Assembly: GCA_965233665.1 (NCBI GenBank)
Contig: CBDDTG010000054.1
Location: 15,346 to 79,345 of the forward strand
Reading direction: 5' to 3'
DNA length: 64,000 nucleotides
From: Bacterioplanes sp965233665
GTDB lineage: Bacteria > Pseudomonadota > Gammaproteobacteria > Pseudomonadales > Oceanobacteraceae
Shown: one piece after another, positions 53,121 through 63,084 of the stretch
Layout: each line of letters begins with the position of its first letter
Position numbering within the stretch: position 1 is the stretch's first letter
Program-made: the position numbers and the translations under genes
Notes under the pieces: model-generated
What the model was told of the DNA's origin: nothing
Seen by the model: the letters and a program-made list of their open reading frames with translations, nothing else
Databases searched by the model: none

Positions 53121-54565
53121 ACGCTGAAATTCTGATGAATTTGACGCCAACCGAGACGCGTGTGGGCGTGGTTGAAAATGGAGTGCTGCAAGAAATCGTT
53201 ATCGAGCGCACCAACCATCGAGGGCTGGTCGGTAACATTTACAAAGGCAAGGTGGTGCGCGTGCTACCTGGCATGCAGGCAGCCTTTGTTGATATTGGCC
53301 TGGAGCGTGCGGCTTTTATACACGCGGGTGAAATCAGTGGTGACAACTCTACCCCCATCAATCAGCTGGTGCATGAAGGCCAAGCGCTGGTGGTGCAAGT
53401 GACCAAAGACCCAATCGGCACCAAAGGTGCGCGTTTAACCACTCAGCTGGCGATTCCGGCACGCTATTTAGTGTTTATGCCAGCCGCCGAGCATGTGGGG
53501 GTTTCACAGCGCATCGACGACGACGATGAGCGCGAGCGCTTAAAGCAGTTGGTGGCGCAATGCATGGCCGCCGAGGAAATGACCGGCGAAGCGGGTTTTA
53601 TCTTGCGTACCGCGGCCGAAGGTGTGGGTGAAGACGAAATCCTTGCCGATATTCGCTACCTGCGCCGTTTGTGGCGCAAGTTGCAAGAGCGCATCAAGGC
53701 TTACAAGCCAGCACGCCTGGTGTACGACGAGCTGCCATTGTCGTCACGAACATTACGAGATTACGCACGGCCAGAAATCGACAAAATTCTGGTCGATTCA
53801 CGCGAGACCTTTGCCAACCTCAAGCAGTTTGCTGGCCAATACGTGCCGGAAGTTGAGGCGAAACTGGAATACTACCCAGGGCCGCGGCCATTATTTGAGC
53901 TCTACAGCGTTGAAGATGAAATTCAGCGCGCTTTAGAGCGCAAAGTGCCACTGAAGTCCGGTGGTTACTTGGTCATTGATCAAACCGAAGCCATGGCCAC
54001 CATCGATGTGAACACCGGTGGCTTTGTTGGTCGTCGTAATCTAGAAGAAACCATTTTTAAGACCAACTTAGAGGCGGCAACGGCCATTGGCCGCCAGCTG
54101 CGATTGCGCAACATGGGCGGTATCATCATTCTTGATTTTATTGACATGGCCGACCCTGAGCACCAACGCCAAGTGCTGCGTATGCTGGAAAAAGTGCTGG
54201 AAAAAGACCACGCCAAAACCAAAATCAGTGGCGTGTCAGAGTTAGGCTTGGTCGAAATGACCCGCAAACGCACCCGCGAAAGCCTGGAACAAATGCTGAT
54301 GGAATCCTGCCAAACCTGTGACGGGCGCGGCACGGTGAAAACGGCCGAGACCATTTGCTATGAAATCTTTCGCGAAATACTGCGCGAAGAGCGTGCTTAT
54401 GATGCGGACACATATTTGGTGTTGGCCAGCCAAGGCGTGGTCGACCGCCTGCTGGATGAAGACAGCAACAGCCTAGCCGATCTGGAAGCCTTTATCGGCA
54501 AAGCCATCAAGCTACAGGTCGAAAGCCATTACGCTCAGGATGAGTATGACATCGTATTGCAGTAA
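53117..54565 (+). CDS. rng: ribonuclease G
   Basis: This 482-residue endoribonuclease of the RNase E/G family processes the 5' end of 16S rRNA and degrades mRNAs. An S1 RNA-binding domain spans about residues 38-130. The catalytic core has the metal-binding Asp in TIDVNTGGFVG and GGIIILDFIDM. The zinc-link CQTCDGRG follows. It lacks RNase E's long C-terminal scaffold, so it is RNase G. AAGGAG precedes the ATG at 53117, which overlaps the maf stop. Confidence 0.97.
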   Translation: MNAEILMNLTPTETRVGVVENGVLQEIVIERTNHRGLVGNIYKGKVVRVLPGMQAAFVDIGLERAAFIHAGEISGDNSTPINQLVHEGQALVVQVTKDPIGTKGARLTTQLAIPARYLVFMPAAEHVGVSQRIDDDDERERLKQLVAQCMAAEEMTGEAGFILRTAAEGVGEDEILADIRYLRRLWRKLQERIKAYKPARLVYDELPLSSRTLRDYARPEIDKILVDSRETFANLKQFAGQYVPEVEAKLEYYPGPRPLFELYSVEDEIQRALERKVPLKSGGYLVIDQTEAMATIDVNTGGFVGRRNLEETIFKTNLEAATAIGRQLRLRNMGGIIILDFIDMADPEHQRQVLRMLEKVLEKDHAKTKISGVSELGLVEMTRKRTRESLEQMLMESCQTCDGRGTVKTAETICYEIFREILREERAYDADTYLVLASQGVVDRLLDEDSNSLADLEAFIGKAIKLQVESHYAQDEYDIVLQ

Positions 54566-54577
54566 CGCTGGCTGGCG

Positions 54578-57500
54578 ATGATTGTGCGCTGGCTACGTGA
54601 ACTTTGGTTGCAGCTGTGGGTAACCCTGGTTGTTGCCCTGGTGTTATTGGCGCTTTACGTGAGCGCCGGGCGACAACTGATTCCGCTGTTGGAAACTTAC
54701 CAACCAGAAGCAGAGCAATGGCTGAGTGAGCAGCTCGGCCAACCTGTGCGCATGAATCGTCTGCAGGGCGGTTGGCGCGGTTTATCTCCCTTAGTGCGGG
54801 TGGAAGGGCTTCATATTGGCCCCAGCAGGCAAGGCATTGGCATTGGCCGTGTTGAAGCGCAGTTGGACCTCAGCGCCACGGCTTTTTTTCGTCAGCCGGT
54901 ATTCAAACGCATCGAAGTAACGGGCGTGCGTGCGCACTTGGTGGAGCAGCAACGTCATGTCTGGCAGTTGGCGGATGATTGGCAAATCGATCTTAACCAG
55001 CTGCAGCGTGACTCCACGTCTGACCAGCCGGTAGTCGCGAGTAACGAGCGTCCGGCCTGGCTCGATTGGTTGGAGTTGCAGCACAGCATTGCCTTTCAGG
55101 ACTGGCACTTAACCGGTGAAGGCCTCAAGTTTGATGAAGAATTAAAAATCCAGCAGCTGCTGTGGCGCAACCGCGGCGACAGCCGTGTGCTCGGTGGCGA
55201 TGTCGCTTGGGGCGCCGATGGCGAAATGGCCAACATTCGTGTCAATGGCCGCTTACAGGGCCCGTTGTGGCCCTGGCGACAGCAGCAAGGACAGCTGTTT
55301 TTGGAAGTAGAAGAGCAAAACTGGTTGCGCTGGATTCCCGACAGTTTGCCCGAACCTCTGCAGGTAACCGCAGCCCGCGCTGGCATGATGACCTGGCTCA
55401 ACATCGACCAGGGGCAGCTGCAAAGGGTGCACAGTCTGGTCACGGTGCCTGAATTGACGCTCGTCACTGGGGCACAGCCAGTGCAGCTAGAGCGCGGTGT
55501 GATTCAACTGGATGGCCACAAGCAGGAACACGACTGGCAAGCGCGGCTAAAACTCAATTTCAATGAGTCGCTGCCGGTAGAGCAGCTCTACCTCAGTACC
55601 GTCAACATGGATGAAGGTGAGGGGCTGGCCGGAAAAGGCTGGCAGCTGCAGTTGGGTGGGCTGGATGTTCAGCAAACCAGCCGCTTTCTGCAGCAACATG
55701 CGTTGCTACCAGAGCTTTGGCAAAGCTATTTGGCGGGCCTGCAACCTCGTGGTCGCGCCGAGCAAGCGCGGGTGTCTTTGCTGCAACGTGGCGATCAAAC
55801 CCATGTAGAGGTGCGAGCCGATCTAGAGTCGATCAGCATCGAGCCGTTTCAGGGCATTCCCGGTTTAACAGGCGTCGATGCAGAACTGCAGCTGCTGCCG
55901 CATCAAGGGCGGTTAAGCATTCGTGACGATGAGTTGCAGCTGTGGCTGGCGGATGTCTATGACAAGCCTTGGACGCTGACCAACGCCCGCAGCGATTTTA
56001 CCTGGGCCATTCACCCGGACTATTACCAGTTGCAGTTGCAGCAGCTGCGCGCCGAGCTGGCAGGCTCGCCACTGACTGGTGAGGTGGCGTTACGCATTCC
56101 CGAAGACGATAGCGGCATTGAGCCCAACACATCAGTGTTATTGGGGTTAGGGCAAGCCTCCCTGGATTTGAAACAGCAGCTGATACCGTCGCTACTCGAT
56201 GACGAGCTGCGCCAATGGCTTGATCAAGCGCTGGTCGCCGGCACCATTGAGCAAGCGATGTTGGCACTCAATGGCCGCTTGGACGATGACAGTCGTGAGG
56301 AGCAGCGCAGTGTGCAGCTTTACTTGCAAGCGCAAGACCTGCAGCTGAAGTACCTACAACAATGGCCGGCATTACGCGAGTTCGATGGCCGTCTATTGCT
56401 GGCATCGCCAGATCTTGATGTATGGGTTGATAAAACCCGTACCCTAGGGGGCGGCTTACAGCCCCATACCGGGCGTGTTCAGTTGCGTCAGCGCGACGGC
56501 CAGCCCTGGCTTAACGTTGCGGGTCGCTTATCGGGTAACAGTCGTGAGGCGCTGCGTTATTTCACCGACACGCCACTGCGCGACGTGGTTGATGGTGCAT
56601 TCGATCAATGGCAGGCCAATGGCCCCCTGCAAGCCGGTTTGGTGTTGAATGTTCCTTTAGGCGATGACGCGGGTGAGCCGCAGGTGCAGTTGGACATCAA
56701 TGTTCAAGATAACCAACTGCTGATCGGCGAACTGGACCTGCAGGTCAGCGACATCACGGGTCGCTTGCAGTTTGATAGCGAACGCGGCTTGTTCAGTGAT
56801 CAGCTGCAAGGGCAGTTGCTGGGTGGCGATTTCGATGCGCAAATTCGCTCCAGCGTGGTGGGCGGCGGTTATGACATGGAATTATCCGCCACTGGCCGCA
56901 GTCAGTGGCCTGCCATCAAACAATGGTTGCCGCTGTTTTTGCTGGATCCAGTAGATGGTGATCTGGGCTATCAGGCCGAGTTAAGAATCGCCGGTGAGCA
57001 GCGTGGCGGCGTGAAGTTGGCGCTGACCTCCGAGCTGGATGGCACCCAGATCGACTTGCCGGCTCCGATGGGCAAAACCGCCGAGCAGAAAGCCAAGCTG
57101 GCGATGACGGTGCAGCCTGGTGCCGACACTCGCATTAGCATGGATTACCAGCAGTGGCTGAAGTCGGTGATGGCACTGCGCGATGGCGAGCTTCACCGCG
57201 GCCAGGTCTATTTGGGCGGCAGCGATGCCTTCCTGCCCAGTGACCCTGGAATAGAAATTCGCGGTCGGGTTGATGACCCCATCAGCGCTGCACAGTGGTT
57301 TGAGGTGTGGCAGCACATGCAGGTGTTGCTGGCCGAGCCAGACATCGAGGCTGAGAGCAGCGACATCACTGCCGTGCCGGTGGATGGCGGAGCTGAACCA
57401 TTGCCCATGAACAGTGCTGAAACCGGCCCGGTGCGCCTGGTCGAGCTGCAGTTTGCCAATGTCGATGTGTGGGACATTCCCTCTGGCCCGGCACGTTTGC

Positions 57501-58594
57501 AGGCCAGTCAGGAGTTTGGTGAATGGCAAATGCGCCTCGACAGTGATTTGCTTGCCGGCGATGTGCGTTTGCCTGCCGCTAGCACTGAGCCCATTCAACT
57601 CGAGCTGGATTATATTCATCTGCCTGCCGGCGCTGACGACGATGCGGAGGAAGCCACTGCCGGCAACCCTGTCGATCCATTGCAAGACGTCGATCCAGCG
57701 GCCATGCCACCTATGGATATGCAGCTGGCCGAGCTCTACATTGGTAGCCGCAACTTTGGCCGCTGGCAGTTAAGCAGCCGGCCATTGGCGGACGGTTTGC
57801 AGATTGAAGTAGACGACAGTGACCTGAAAGGTCTGCGTATGCTGGGGCAAATGCAATGGCGCTATCGCGGCAAAGAGCACACCACGGCACTAAGCGATTT
57901 GAGTTTTACCAGTGACAACATTGGCAAAGTACAACAGTCGTTCCGCCAGCAAGCCATTTTGAATGCGGAAGATAGCCGCGTGTTAGGGCACATGAGTTGG
58001 ACGGGCTCGCCGCTGGCCTACAACCCTCGTACGCTCGATGGGGTGTTGTCGTTGCGCATGCGCAATGGTCATATGGCCGCGGAAGGTGCTGATGCGTTAA
58101 AGGCGTTTGGTGTGCTCAACTTCAACTCCATCAAGCGGCGGTTGCAGCTGGATTTTTCCGATCTGTATCAGACTGGCGTTGCCTTTGATGTGTTGAAAGC
58201 CAAAGCCGACATTAATGATGGCGTGCTGGTGCTGACGGAACCTTTGGTGATGGATGGGCCGGGCAGTAAGTTCTGGCTATCTGGCTCCAGTAATCTGAAC
58301 TATCGCACCTTGGACATGAAATTGGCGGTCACCTTTCCTGTGGGGGGCTCGCTGCCTTTGGTCGCCATATTGGCCGGGCTGGCACCGCCGGTGGCCGCTT
58401 CGATTTATGTCACCGAGCGTTTGGTCAGTGACGAGCTGGAACGCTTTACCAGCGCCAGTTATACCGTGCGCGGCACATGGTCGGAACCGCAGTTGACCAT
58501 TAACCAAGCATTCGATAATGAAGTAGACGGCAAAACCAGTCGTAGCCTAGGTGAGAGGCTACGCAGCATTAACCCGTTTGGAGGTGACGAATGA
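54578..58594 (+). CDS. yhdP: YhdP family AsmA-like envelope protein
   Basis: This protein of about 1338 residues has one N-terminal membrane anchor (LWLQLWVTLVVALVLLALYV) and a very long periplasmic beta-rich repeat region. It belongs to the YhdP/AsmA-like group thought to form hydrophobic grooves that carry phospholipids between the inner and outer membranes. The C-terminal AsmA-like part is visible (GVLNFNSIKRRLQLDFSDL near residue 1180, and the GPGSKFWLSG region). Length and position behind rng are standard. It overlaps the nitrilase-family gene by four bases. Confidence 0.93.
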   Translation: MIVRWLRELWLQLWVTLVVALVLLALYVSAGRQLIPLLETYQPEAEQWLSEQLGQPVRMNRLQGGWRGLSPLVRVEGLHIGPSRQGIGIGRVEAQLDLSATAFFRQPVFKRIEVTGVRAHLVEQQRHVWQLADDWQIDLNQLQRDSTSDQPVVASNERPAWLDWLELQHSIAFQDWHLTGEGLKFDEELKIQQLLWRNRGDSRVLGGDVAWGADGEMANIRVNGRLQGPLWPWRQQQGQLFLEVEEQNWLRWIPDSLPEPLQVTAARAGMMTWLNIDQGQLQRVHSLVTVPELTLVTGAQPVQLERGVIQLDGHKQEHDWQARLKLNFNESLPVEQLYLSTVNMDEGEGLAGKGWQLQLGGLDVQQTSRFLQQHALLPELWQSYLAGLQPRGRAEQARVSLLQRGDQTHVEVRADLESISIEPFQGIPGLTGVDAELQLLPHQGRLSIRDDELQLWLADVYDKPWTLTNARSDFTWAIHPDYYQLQLQQLRAELAGSPLTGEVALRIPEDDSGIEPNTSVLLGLGQASLDLKQQLIPSLLDDELRQWLDQALVAGTIEQAMLALNGRLDDDSREEQRSVQLYLQAQDLQLKYLQQWPALREFDGRLLLASPDLDVWVDKTRTLGGGLQPHTGRVQLRQRDGQPWLNVAGRLSGNSREALRYFTDTPLRDVVDGAFDQWQANGPLQAGLVLNVPLGDDAGEPQVQLDINVQDNQLLIGELDLQVSDITGRLQFDSERGLFSDQLQGQLLGGDFDAQIRSSVVGGGYDMELSATGRSQWPAIKQWLPLFLLDPVDGDLGYQAELRIAGEQRGGVKLALTSELDGTQIDLPAPMGKTAEQKAKLAMTVQPGADTRISMDYQQWLKSVMALRDGELHRGQVYLGGSDAFLPSDPGIEIRGRVDDPISAAQWFEVWQHMQVLLAEPDIEAESSDITAVPVDGGAEPLPMNSAETGPVRLVELQFANVDVWDIPSGPARLQASQEFGEWQMRLDSDLLAGDVRLPAASTEPIQLELDYIHLPAGADDDAEEATAGNPVDPLQDVDPAAMPPMDMQLAELYIGSRNFGRWQLSSRPLADGLQIEVDDSDLKGLRMLGQMQWRYRGKEHTTALSDLSFTSDNIGKVQQSFRQQAILNAEDSRVLGHMSWTGSPLAYNPRTLDGVLSLRMRNGHMAAEGADALKAFGVLNFNSIKRRLQLDFSDLYQTGVAFDVLKAKADINDGVLVLTEPLVMDGPGSKFWLSGSSNLNYRTLDMKLAVTFPVGGSLPLVAILAGLAPPVAASIYVTERLVSDELERFTSASYTVRGTWSEPQLTINQAFDNEVDGKTSRSLGERLRSINPFGGDE

Positions 58595-59397
58595 GCACGC
58601 ATTCCGTAGCCGTGGTGCAGCTTTCATCAGGGTCGGACGTTGACCGCAACTTAGCCACTGCCCATGCTTTGGTCGCCGATGCGGCCCGGCAGGGCGCATC
58701 CCTGGTGGTATTACCTGAGATGTTCTTAACCCTGGATGGCGCTCAGTTTGCTGAGCTGGCCCAGCGCCAGGACATTCATCAACAGCTGGCCAGTTGGGCC
58801 AGTCAGCTGGGCGTCTGGCTGGTGGCAGGGGCGATACCCATGCCGACACCGGACGGCGATCCACGCTTGCGCTCAGCCTGCTGTGTTTGGGATGACCAGG
58901 GCGAGTTGGCGGCGCGTTACGACAAAATTCACTTGTTTGATGTCAACGTCGGCGACGCCCAGGGGCGCTACTTGGAGTCGGATCGCTTTGCCCCAGGAGA
59001 AAACGTAGTCGTGGTGGATACGCCGGCCGGCAAGTTGGGCCTGGCGATTTGTTACGACTTACGCTTTGCCGAGCTGTTTCAAGCGTTGGCGGATAAGGGC
59101 GCTGAGCTGATTTCATTGCCTGCTGCTTTCACCTATCGCACCGGTGAAGCGCATTGGCAGCCATTGCTGCAAGCCCGCGCCATTGAACAGCAATGTTACG
59201 TACTGGCGTCGAATCAATGCGGCTGGCATGACGACAAGCGTCAAACCTGGGGCAACTCACAGATCATCGACCCTTGGGGGTCGGTCTTGACGCAGTTGGG
59301 GCAAGAGTCGGGGGTAGCGCTAGCGGAAATCGACCGTGAATGGCTGCAGCAGTTGCGAGAGCGCATGCCGGTGCAAGAGCACCGGCGCTTGCGCTAA
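58591..59397 (+). CDS. carbon-nitrogen hydrolase (nitrilase superfamily, Nit-like amidase)
   Basis: This 268-residue cytoplasmic amidase carries the family's Glu-Lys-Cys triad: Glu in VLPEMF near residue 46, Lys in YDKIHLFD near 111, and Cys in LAICYDLRF near 154. The closest functional class is Nit1/YbeM-type deaminated-glutathione amidase, a metabolite-repair enzyme. The sequence alone cannot settle the substrate. It overlaps the end of yhdP. In many relatives tldD follows; here the next gene is the convergent yjgA. Confidence 0.9.
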   Translation: MSTHSVAVVQLSSGSDVDRNLATAHALVADAARQGASLVVLPEMFLTLDGAQFAELAQRQDIHQQLASWASQLGVWLVAGAIPMPTPDGDPRLRSACCVWDDQGELAARYDKIHLFDVNVGDAQGRYLESDRFAPGENVVVVDTPAGKLGLAICYDLRFAELFQALADKGAELISLPAAFTYRTGEAHWQPLLQARAIEQQCYVLASNQCGWHDDKRQTWGNSQIIDPWGSVLTQLGQESGVALAEIDREWLQQLRERMPVQEHRRLR

Positions 59398-59415
59398 GTT
59401 GGCTGAAAGGGCGGG

Positions 59416-59919
59416 TTACTCCACCATTTGCGCCTTAATAAACTGAAACAACGCCTTGTAGTGCTTACCTGGCTTGCCGCTGGCGTGCTCTTTACGCGCA
59501 TTGCGCAGCAAGTTGCGCAAATGTTGGCGGTCCAGCTGCGGGAACTCGGCCATAAACTCCGCCAGGGCGTCATCGCTTTCTACCAAGCGGGTGCGCCACA
59601 ACTCTTGCTGGCGCTGCAGACGCCCATATAGCTCACTCGATGGATCGAGCAGATCAAGCTGGCGGCGAATGCCGTCGACATCTTCCGAGCGCATCAACTT
59701 GCCAATGTACTGCAGGTGGCGACGCTTGGCTTCGTGTTGCTTTAAGCGCTTGCTTTCTTCCAGCGCCGCCAGCAGGGTTTCAGTTAAATTAAAACTCTGC
59801 CACTGCGTGGGTGTAAGCTCGGTCAGTTGGCGCCCGAGCTCTTGCAGGCGCTCCATTTCCCGTTTCAGTTCGGACTTACTGACGAACTCATCGTCATCAA
59901 AATCTTGGTAATCAGTCAT
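59416..59919 (-). CDS. yjgA: ribosome biogenesis factor YjgA/DarP
   Basis: This 167-residue, highly charged, helical protein of the DUF615 family binds late 50S precursors and helps maturation of the peptidyl transferase centre. The acidic N-terminus DYQDFDDDEFVSKSELKREM and the C-terminal LRNLLRNARKEHASGKPGKH match the family. It is co-oriented with mgtE, five bases downstream of it, so possibly co-transcribed. Confidence 0.92.
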   Translation of the reverse strand: MTDYQDFDDDEFVSKSELKREMERLQELGRQLTELTPTQWQSFNLTETLLAALEESKRLKQHEAKRRHLQYIGKLMRSEDVDGIRRQLDLLDPSSELYGRLQRQQELWRTRLVESDDALAEFMAEFPQLDRQHLRNLLRNARKEHASGKPGKHYKALFQFIKAQMVE

Positions 59920-59924
59920 ATTGG

Positions 59925-61280
59925 CTACAGATAAAACAGGGTGGCCAGCCCCAGAAAAGACATAAAGCCCACCACATCGGTGACTGTGGTCAGTACCACC
60001 GAACCCGCCAGGGCCGGGTCAATGCCACGGGCTTTCATAATAAGTGGTAATGCCGCACCAGTGACCGCCGCCACCAGCAAATTGATGATGATGGCAGCGG
60101 CAATGATGACGGCAATGCCTGGGTCGCCGAACCATAGCAGGGTGATGGCGGCAATGACCAGTGCCCAAAGCACACCATTGATGGCGGCCACGATCAATTC
60201 GCGGTTAAACAACCAGCGAAAATTAGCGCCACTGAGATGGCCCAATGCTTGGCCACGAATCACTAGGGTCAATACTTGGCTGCCGGCAATGCCGCCCATG
60301 CTGGCGACAATCGGCATCAACACCGCCAAGGCGACGACTTTTTCAATGGTGGCGTCGAATAAGCCGATCACCGCCGACGCCATAAACGCGGTGATGAGGT
60401 TAATGCCTAACCACACTGCCCGGCGGCGACTGGTTTTAAGTGCCGGGGCAAAGGTATCTTCTTCGTCGTCCAGGCCGGCCATGCTCATCAGCGAGTGGTC
60501 GGCGGTTTCGCGAATCACATCGACCACGTCATCAATGGTGATGCGGCCCAACAGTTGGCCATTGGCATCGACCACAGGTGCGGATACCAGGTCGTGGCGT
60601 TCAAACAGTTTGGCCACTTCGGTTTCATGCTGGGTGGCCGGAATCACGCGAGTGTCCGTCGACATGACTTCGCGCACGGTTTGCTGTGGATCGCTCACCA
60701 ACAGCTTGCGAATGGGCAGTGAGCCAATGAATTCGTTATTGCGGTTGACCACCAGCAGGCTGTCGGTCATGTCTGGCAGTGCTTTGTGGCGGCGTAAATA
60801 GCGCAGTACCACTTCTAAGGTAATGTCAGCACGAATGGTGACGGTGTCTGTGTTCATCAGACCGCCAGCACTGTCTTCTGGGTAGCCCAATACGGCTTCC
60901 AGGCGTGCCCGGTCTTGCTGGTCCATGACGTCCAGCACTTCCTGTGTCACCCGCTCCGGCAACTGCTGCAGGATGTCCGCTACGTCGTCGATGTCGAGGT
61001 CGGAGGTCACGCTAGCGACGCGCTCGGCGCTCATGTCGCGCAGGAAGTTGCCCTGCAGCTCTTCGCTCAGGTGCTGCAGCACCTCACCTTCCAGTTCCTC
61101 ATCCACCAGTTCCCACAGCACTTCACGTACTTTGGGAGGGGAGGACTCAATTAAATGAGCAACGTCTTGCGGTGCCAGGCCCGAGTTAATGATGCGCTGC
61201 ACTGTCGCCAGCGAGCCGCTCTCGAGGGCAACGTTAAGGCTGTGTAATCTGGCTTTGGCTTTTTCGCTGTGCTGGGCCAT
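59925..61280 (-). CDS. mgtE: MgtE family magnesium transporter
   Basis: This 451-residue Mg2+ channel/transporter has an N-terminal acidic helical domain (about residues 20-130), a tandem CBS pair (about 135-255) and a five-helix membrane domain ending GSVVLTTVTDVVGFMSFLG. The LLWFGDPG and PLIMKARGIDPA segments are typical of the pore region. The cytoplasmic domains are the known Mg2+ sensor that closes the pore. It is separated from ptsO by about 170 bp. Confidence 0.95.
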   Translation of the reverse strand: MAQHSEKAKARLHSLNVALESGSLATVQRIINSGLAPQDVAHLIESSPPKVREVLWELVDEELEGEVLQHLSEELQGNFLRDMSAERVASVTSDLDIDDVADILQQLPERVTQEVLDVMDQQDRARLEAVLGYPEDSAGGLMNTDTVTIRADITLEVVLRYLRRHKALPDMTDSLLVVNRNNEFIGSLPIRKLLVSDPQQTVREVMSTDTRVIPATQHETEVAKLFERHDLVSAPVVDANGQLLGRITIDDVVDVIRETADHSLMSMAGLDDEEDTFAPALKTSRRRAVWLGINLITAFMASAVIGLFDATIEKVVALAVLMPIVASMGGIAGSQVLTLVIRGQALGHLSGANFRWLFNRELIVAAINGVLWALVIAAITLLWFGDPGIAVIIAAAIIINLLVAAVTGAALPLIMKARGIDPALAGSVVLTTVTDVVGFMSFLGLATLFYL

Positions 61281-61454
61281 AGACAGTGCTCAGGTGTACA
61301 AGTGAAGGGGGAAGTGCCGTTGATGGCGAACATGGTTGATTCTAGCTGGAAACCAGGCAACAGACTACGAAACTGCTCGCAATTGTCTCTGTAGTGAATT
61401 GATTTTGCGTTAAAAAATTATTTCAGCCAGCAACAGAGGGGAGGTGGTGAGGCT

Positions 61455-61724
61455 TTATTCGCCTTCATCAAAGCGACGTTGGATCAGGTCTTCGAGGGCG
61501 GCAATGGCTTGTTCTGCATCGTCGCCTTCAGCTTGCAACACAATGTCTGTGCCCTTGCTGGCGGCCAGCATCATCACCGCCATAATGCTTTTGCCATCCA
61601 CCATGCGCTCTGGGTAGCCAACTTTGATGCTGGCAGAATGCGCAGCGGCGGTGGATACCAGTTTGGCGGCGGCACGAGCATGCAGGCCAAGTTTATTGAT
61701 GATGGTGATGTTTTTTTCAATCAT
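61455..61724 (-). CDS. ptsO: nitrogen-PTS phosphocarrier NPr (HPr family)
   Basis: This 89-residue HPr-fold phosphocarrier has the phosphorylated His15 in NKLGLHARAAAKL, a Ser-containing loop DGKSIMAVMMLAASKG near residue 46 and an acidic C-terminus. In the nitrogen PTS it passes phosphate from EI-Ntr to PtsN. The start at 61724 overlaps the end of rapZ by eight bases; an upstream in-frame start would read through rapZ and is rejected. It is the last gene of the rpoN cluster. Confidence 0.95.
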   Translation of the reverse strand: MIEKNITIINKLGLHARAAAKLVSTAAAHSASIKVGYPERMVDGKSIMAVMMLAASKGTDIVLQAEGDDAEQAIAALEDLIQRRFDEGE

Positions 61725-62592
61725 GACCAAGGGCGCTGTCCTGGTTGAGTTCGCGGTGTCGCACTTGAACATTAGCGAACTGCTGGCGAAATTGTCCAGC
61801 CAGTTGCTCAGCCATATAGACCGAGCGGTGCTGACCACCGGTACAGCCGATGGCAATGGTCATGTAACTGCGATTGTTATCGATAAAGCCAGGCAGCCAG
61901 CGCTCAATAAAACCTTGAATATCGCTGCGCATGGCGGCGACTTCGGGCTGGGCGGCCAAAAACGCTTGCACCGGCGCTTGCTGGCCGGTGTGCGGGCGCA
62001 ATTCCAGTTGCCAATAGGGGTTGGGCAGGTTGCGCACATCGAACACATAGTCGGCGTCGATGGGAATGCCTTTTTTAAAACCAAAAGACTCAAACAAAAT
62101 GGCAATGTCGCTGCTTTCACGCTCGGCGACGCGCAGTTTGATCAGGCTGCGCAGCTCGTGCACCGACATGTTGGTGGTATCGAGGGTTAGGTCGGCCATG
62201 TTGGCCAGTGGCTCTAACAGCTGCTGCTCGGCCTGAATGGCTTCGGCCAGCGCTAAGCGATGATTGGTCAGTGGATGTTTGCGCCGGGTGGCACTAAAGC
62301 GCTGCAGCAAAACCGACTCGCTGGCGTCGAGGTAAACCACCTCGAGTTGATACTCATCGTGCGGTAGTCGCAACAAAACTTCGGCAATGCCATCGCTGGT
62401 TTGTGACAGGTTGCGCGCATCAATACTCACAGCAACATTGGATAGGCGCGGGTCGTGCTGGGTTTCTTGAGCCAGAGCCGGCAGCAACGGAATGGGCAGG
62501 TTATCGATGCAGTAAAAGCCCAGGTCCTCCAGGACGTGCAAAGCACTGGACTTACCAGAGCCAGAACGGCCACTGATGACCACCAGTCGCAT
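61717..62592 (-). CDS. rapZ: RNase adapter protein RapZ
   Basis: This 291-residue protein has an N-terminal P-loop GRSGSGKS (residues 8-15) and a C-terminal RNA-binding domain with CTGGQHRSVYMAE. In enterobacteria it presents the sRNA GlmZ to RNase E and so tunes glucosamine-6-phosphate synthase; elsewhere its target is less clear. It lies between ptsN and ptsO, the conserved order, and overlaps ptsO. Confidence 0.96.
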   Translation of the reverse strand: MRLVVISGRSGSGKSSALHVLEDLGFYCIDNLPIPLLPALAQETQHDPRLSNVAVSIDARNLSQTSDGIAEVLLRLPHDEYQLEVVYLDASESVLLQRFSATRRKHPLTNHRLALAEAIQAEQQLLEPLANMADLTLDTTNMSVHELRSLIKLRVAERESSDIAILFESFGFKKGIPIDADYVFDVRNLPNPYWQLELRPHTGQQAPVQAFLAAQPEVAAMRSDIQGFIERWLPGFIDNNRSYMTIAIGCTGGQHRSVYMAEQLAGQFRQQFANVQVRHRELNQDSALGHD

Positions 62593-62624
62593 CGCGTTAC
62601 CTCCTTTTCTTCGCGTCGCTCAAG

Positions 62625-63077
62625 CTATTCGGCATTCAGCGCACGCTGGAATAATTGCTGTTCACTGGGTGCGTTGCGCAGCGCACTGCGAAACTCTTGC
62701 GTGCCAAAGTTGCGGGCCAATAGCGCCAGCACTTGCAGGTGCTCCTCGGTGGCTTCTTCTGGTACCAAAAGAGCAAACACCAGGTCAACCGGTTGCTGGT
62801 CGATGGCATCGTAATCGATGGGGGCTTCCAGGCGCAGCAGCACGCCCAGCGCTTGGTCGCATTGTTGCAGCCGGCAATGGGGAATGGCGATGCCTTCACC
62901 AATGCCGGTACTGCCTAATCGTTCACGAGTGAGTAAGCGCTCGTAAATATCATCTTCGGAGCTGCCAGGCAGACGTTGACCGATAAATTGTGCCAAGTAC
63001 TGCAGCAGTTTTTTCTTGCTGGAAGCGGGCACATTGATCTGTGCCCGGTCTGCCGTGAGGATATCTTCGATGCGCAT
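62625..63077 (-). CDS. ptsN: nitrogen-PTS EIIA component PtsN
   Basis: This 150-residue EIIA-Ntr protein has the phosphorylatable His67 in IAIPHCRL and the family start RIEDILTADRAQINVP. It is a regulatory output protein that affects potassium transport and other targets depending on its phosphorylation state. It lies seven bases downstream of hpf in the rpoN-hpf-ptsN-rapZ-ptsO order. Confidence 0.96.
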   Translation of the reverse strand: MRIEDILTADRAQINVPASSKKKLLQYLAQFIGQRLPGSSEDDIYERLLTRERLGSTGIGEGIAIPHCRLQQCDQALGVLLRLEAPIDYDAIDQQPVDLVFALLVPEEATEEHLQVLALLARNFGTQEFRSALRNAPSEQQLFQRALNAE

Positions 63078-63084
63078 GGTGTGA

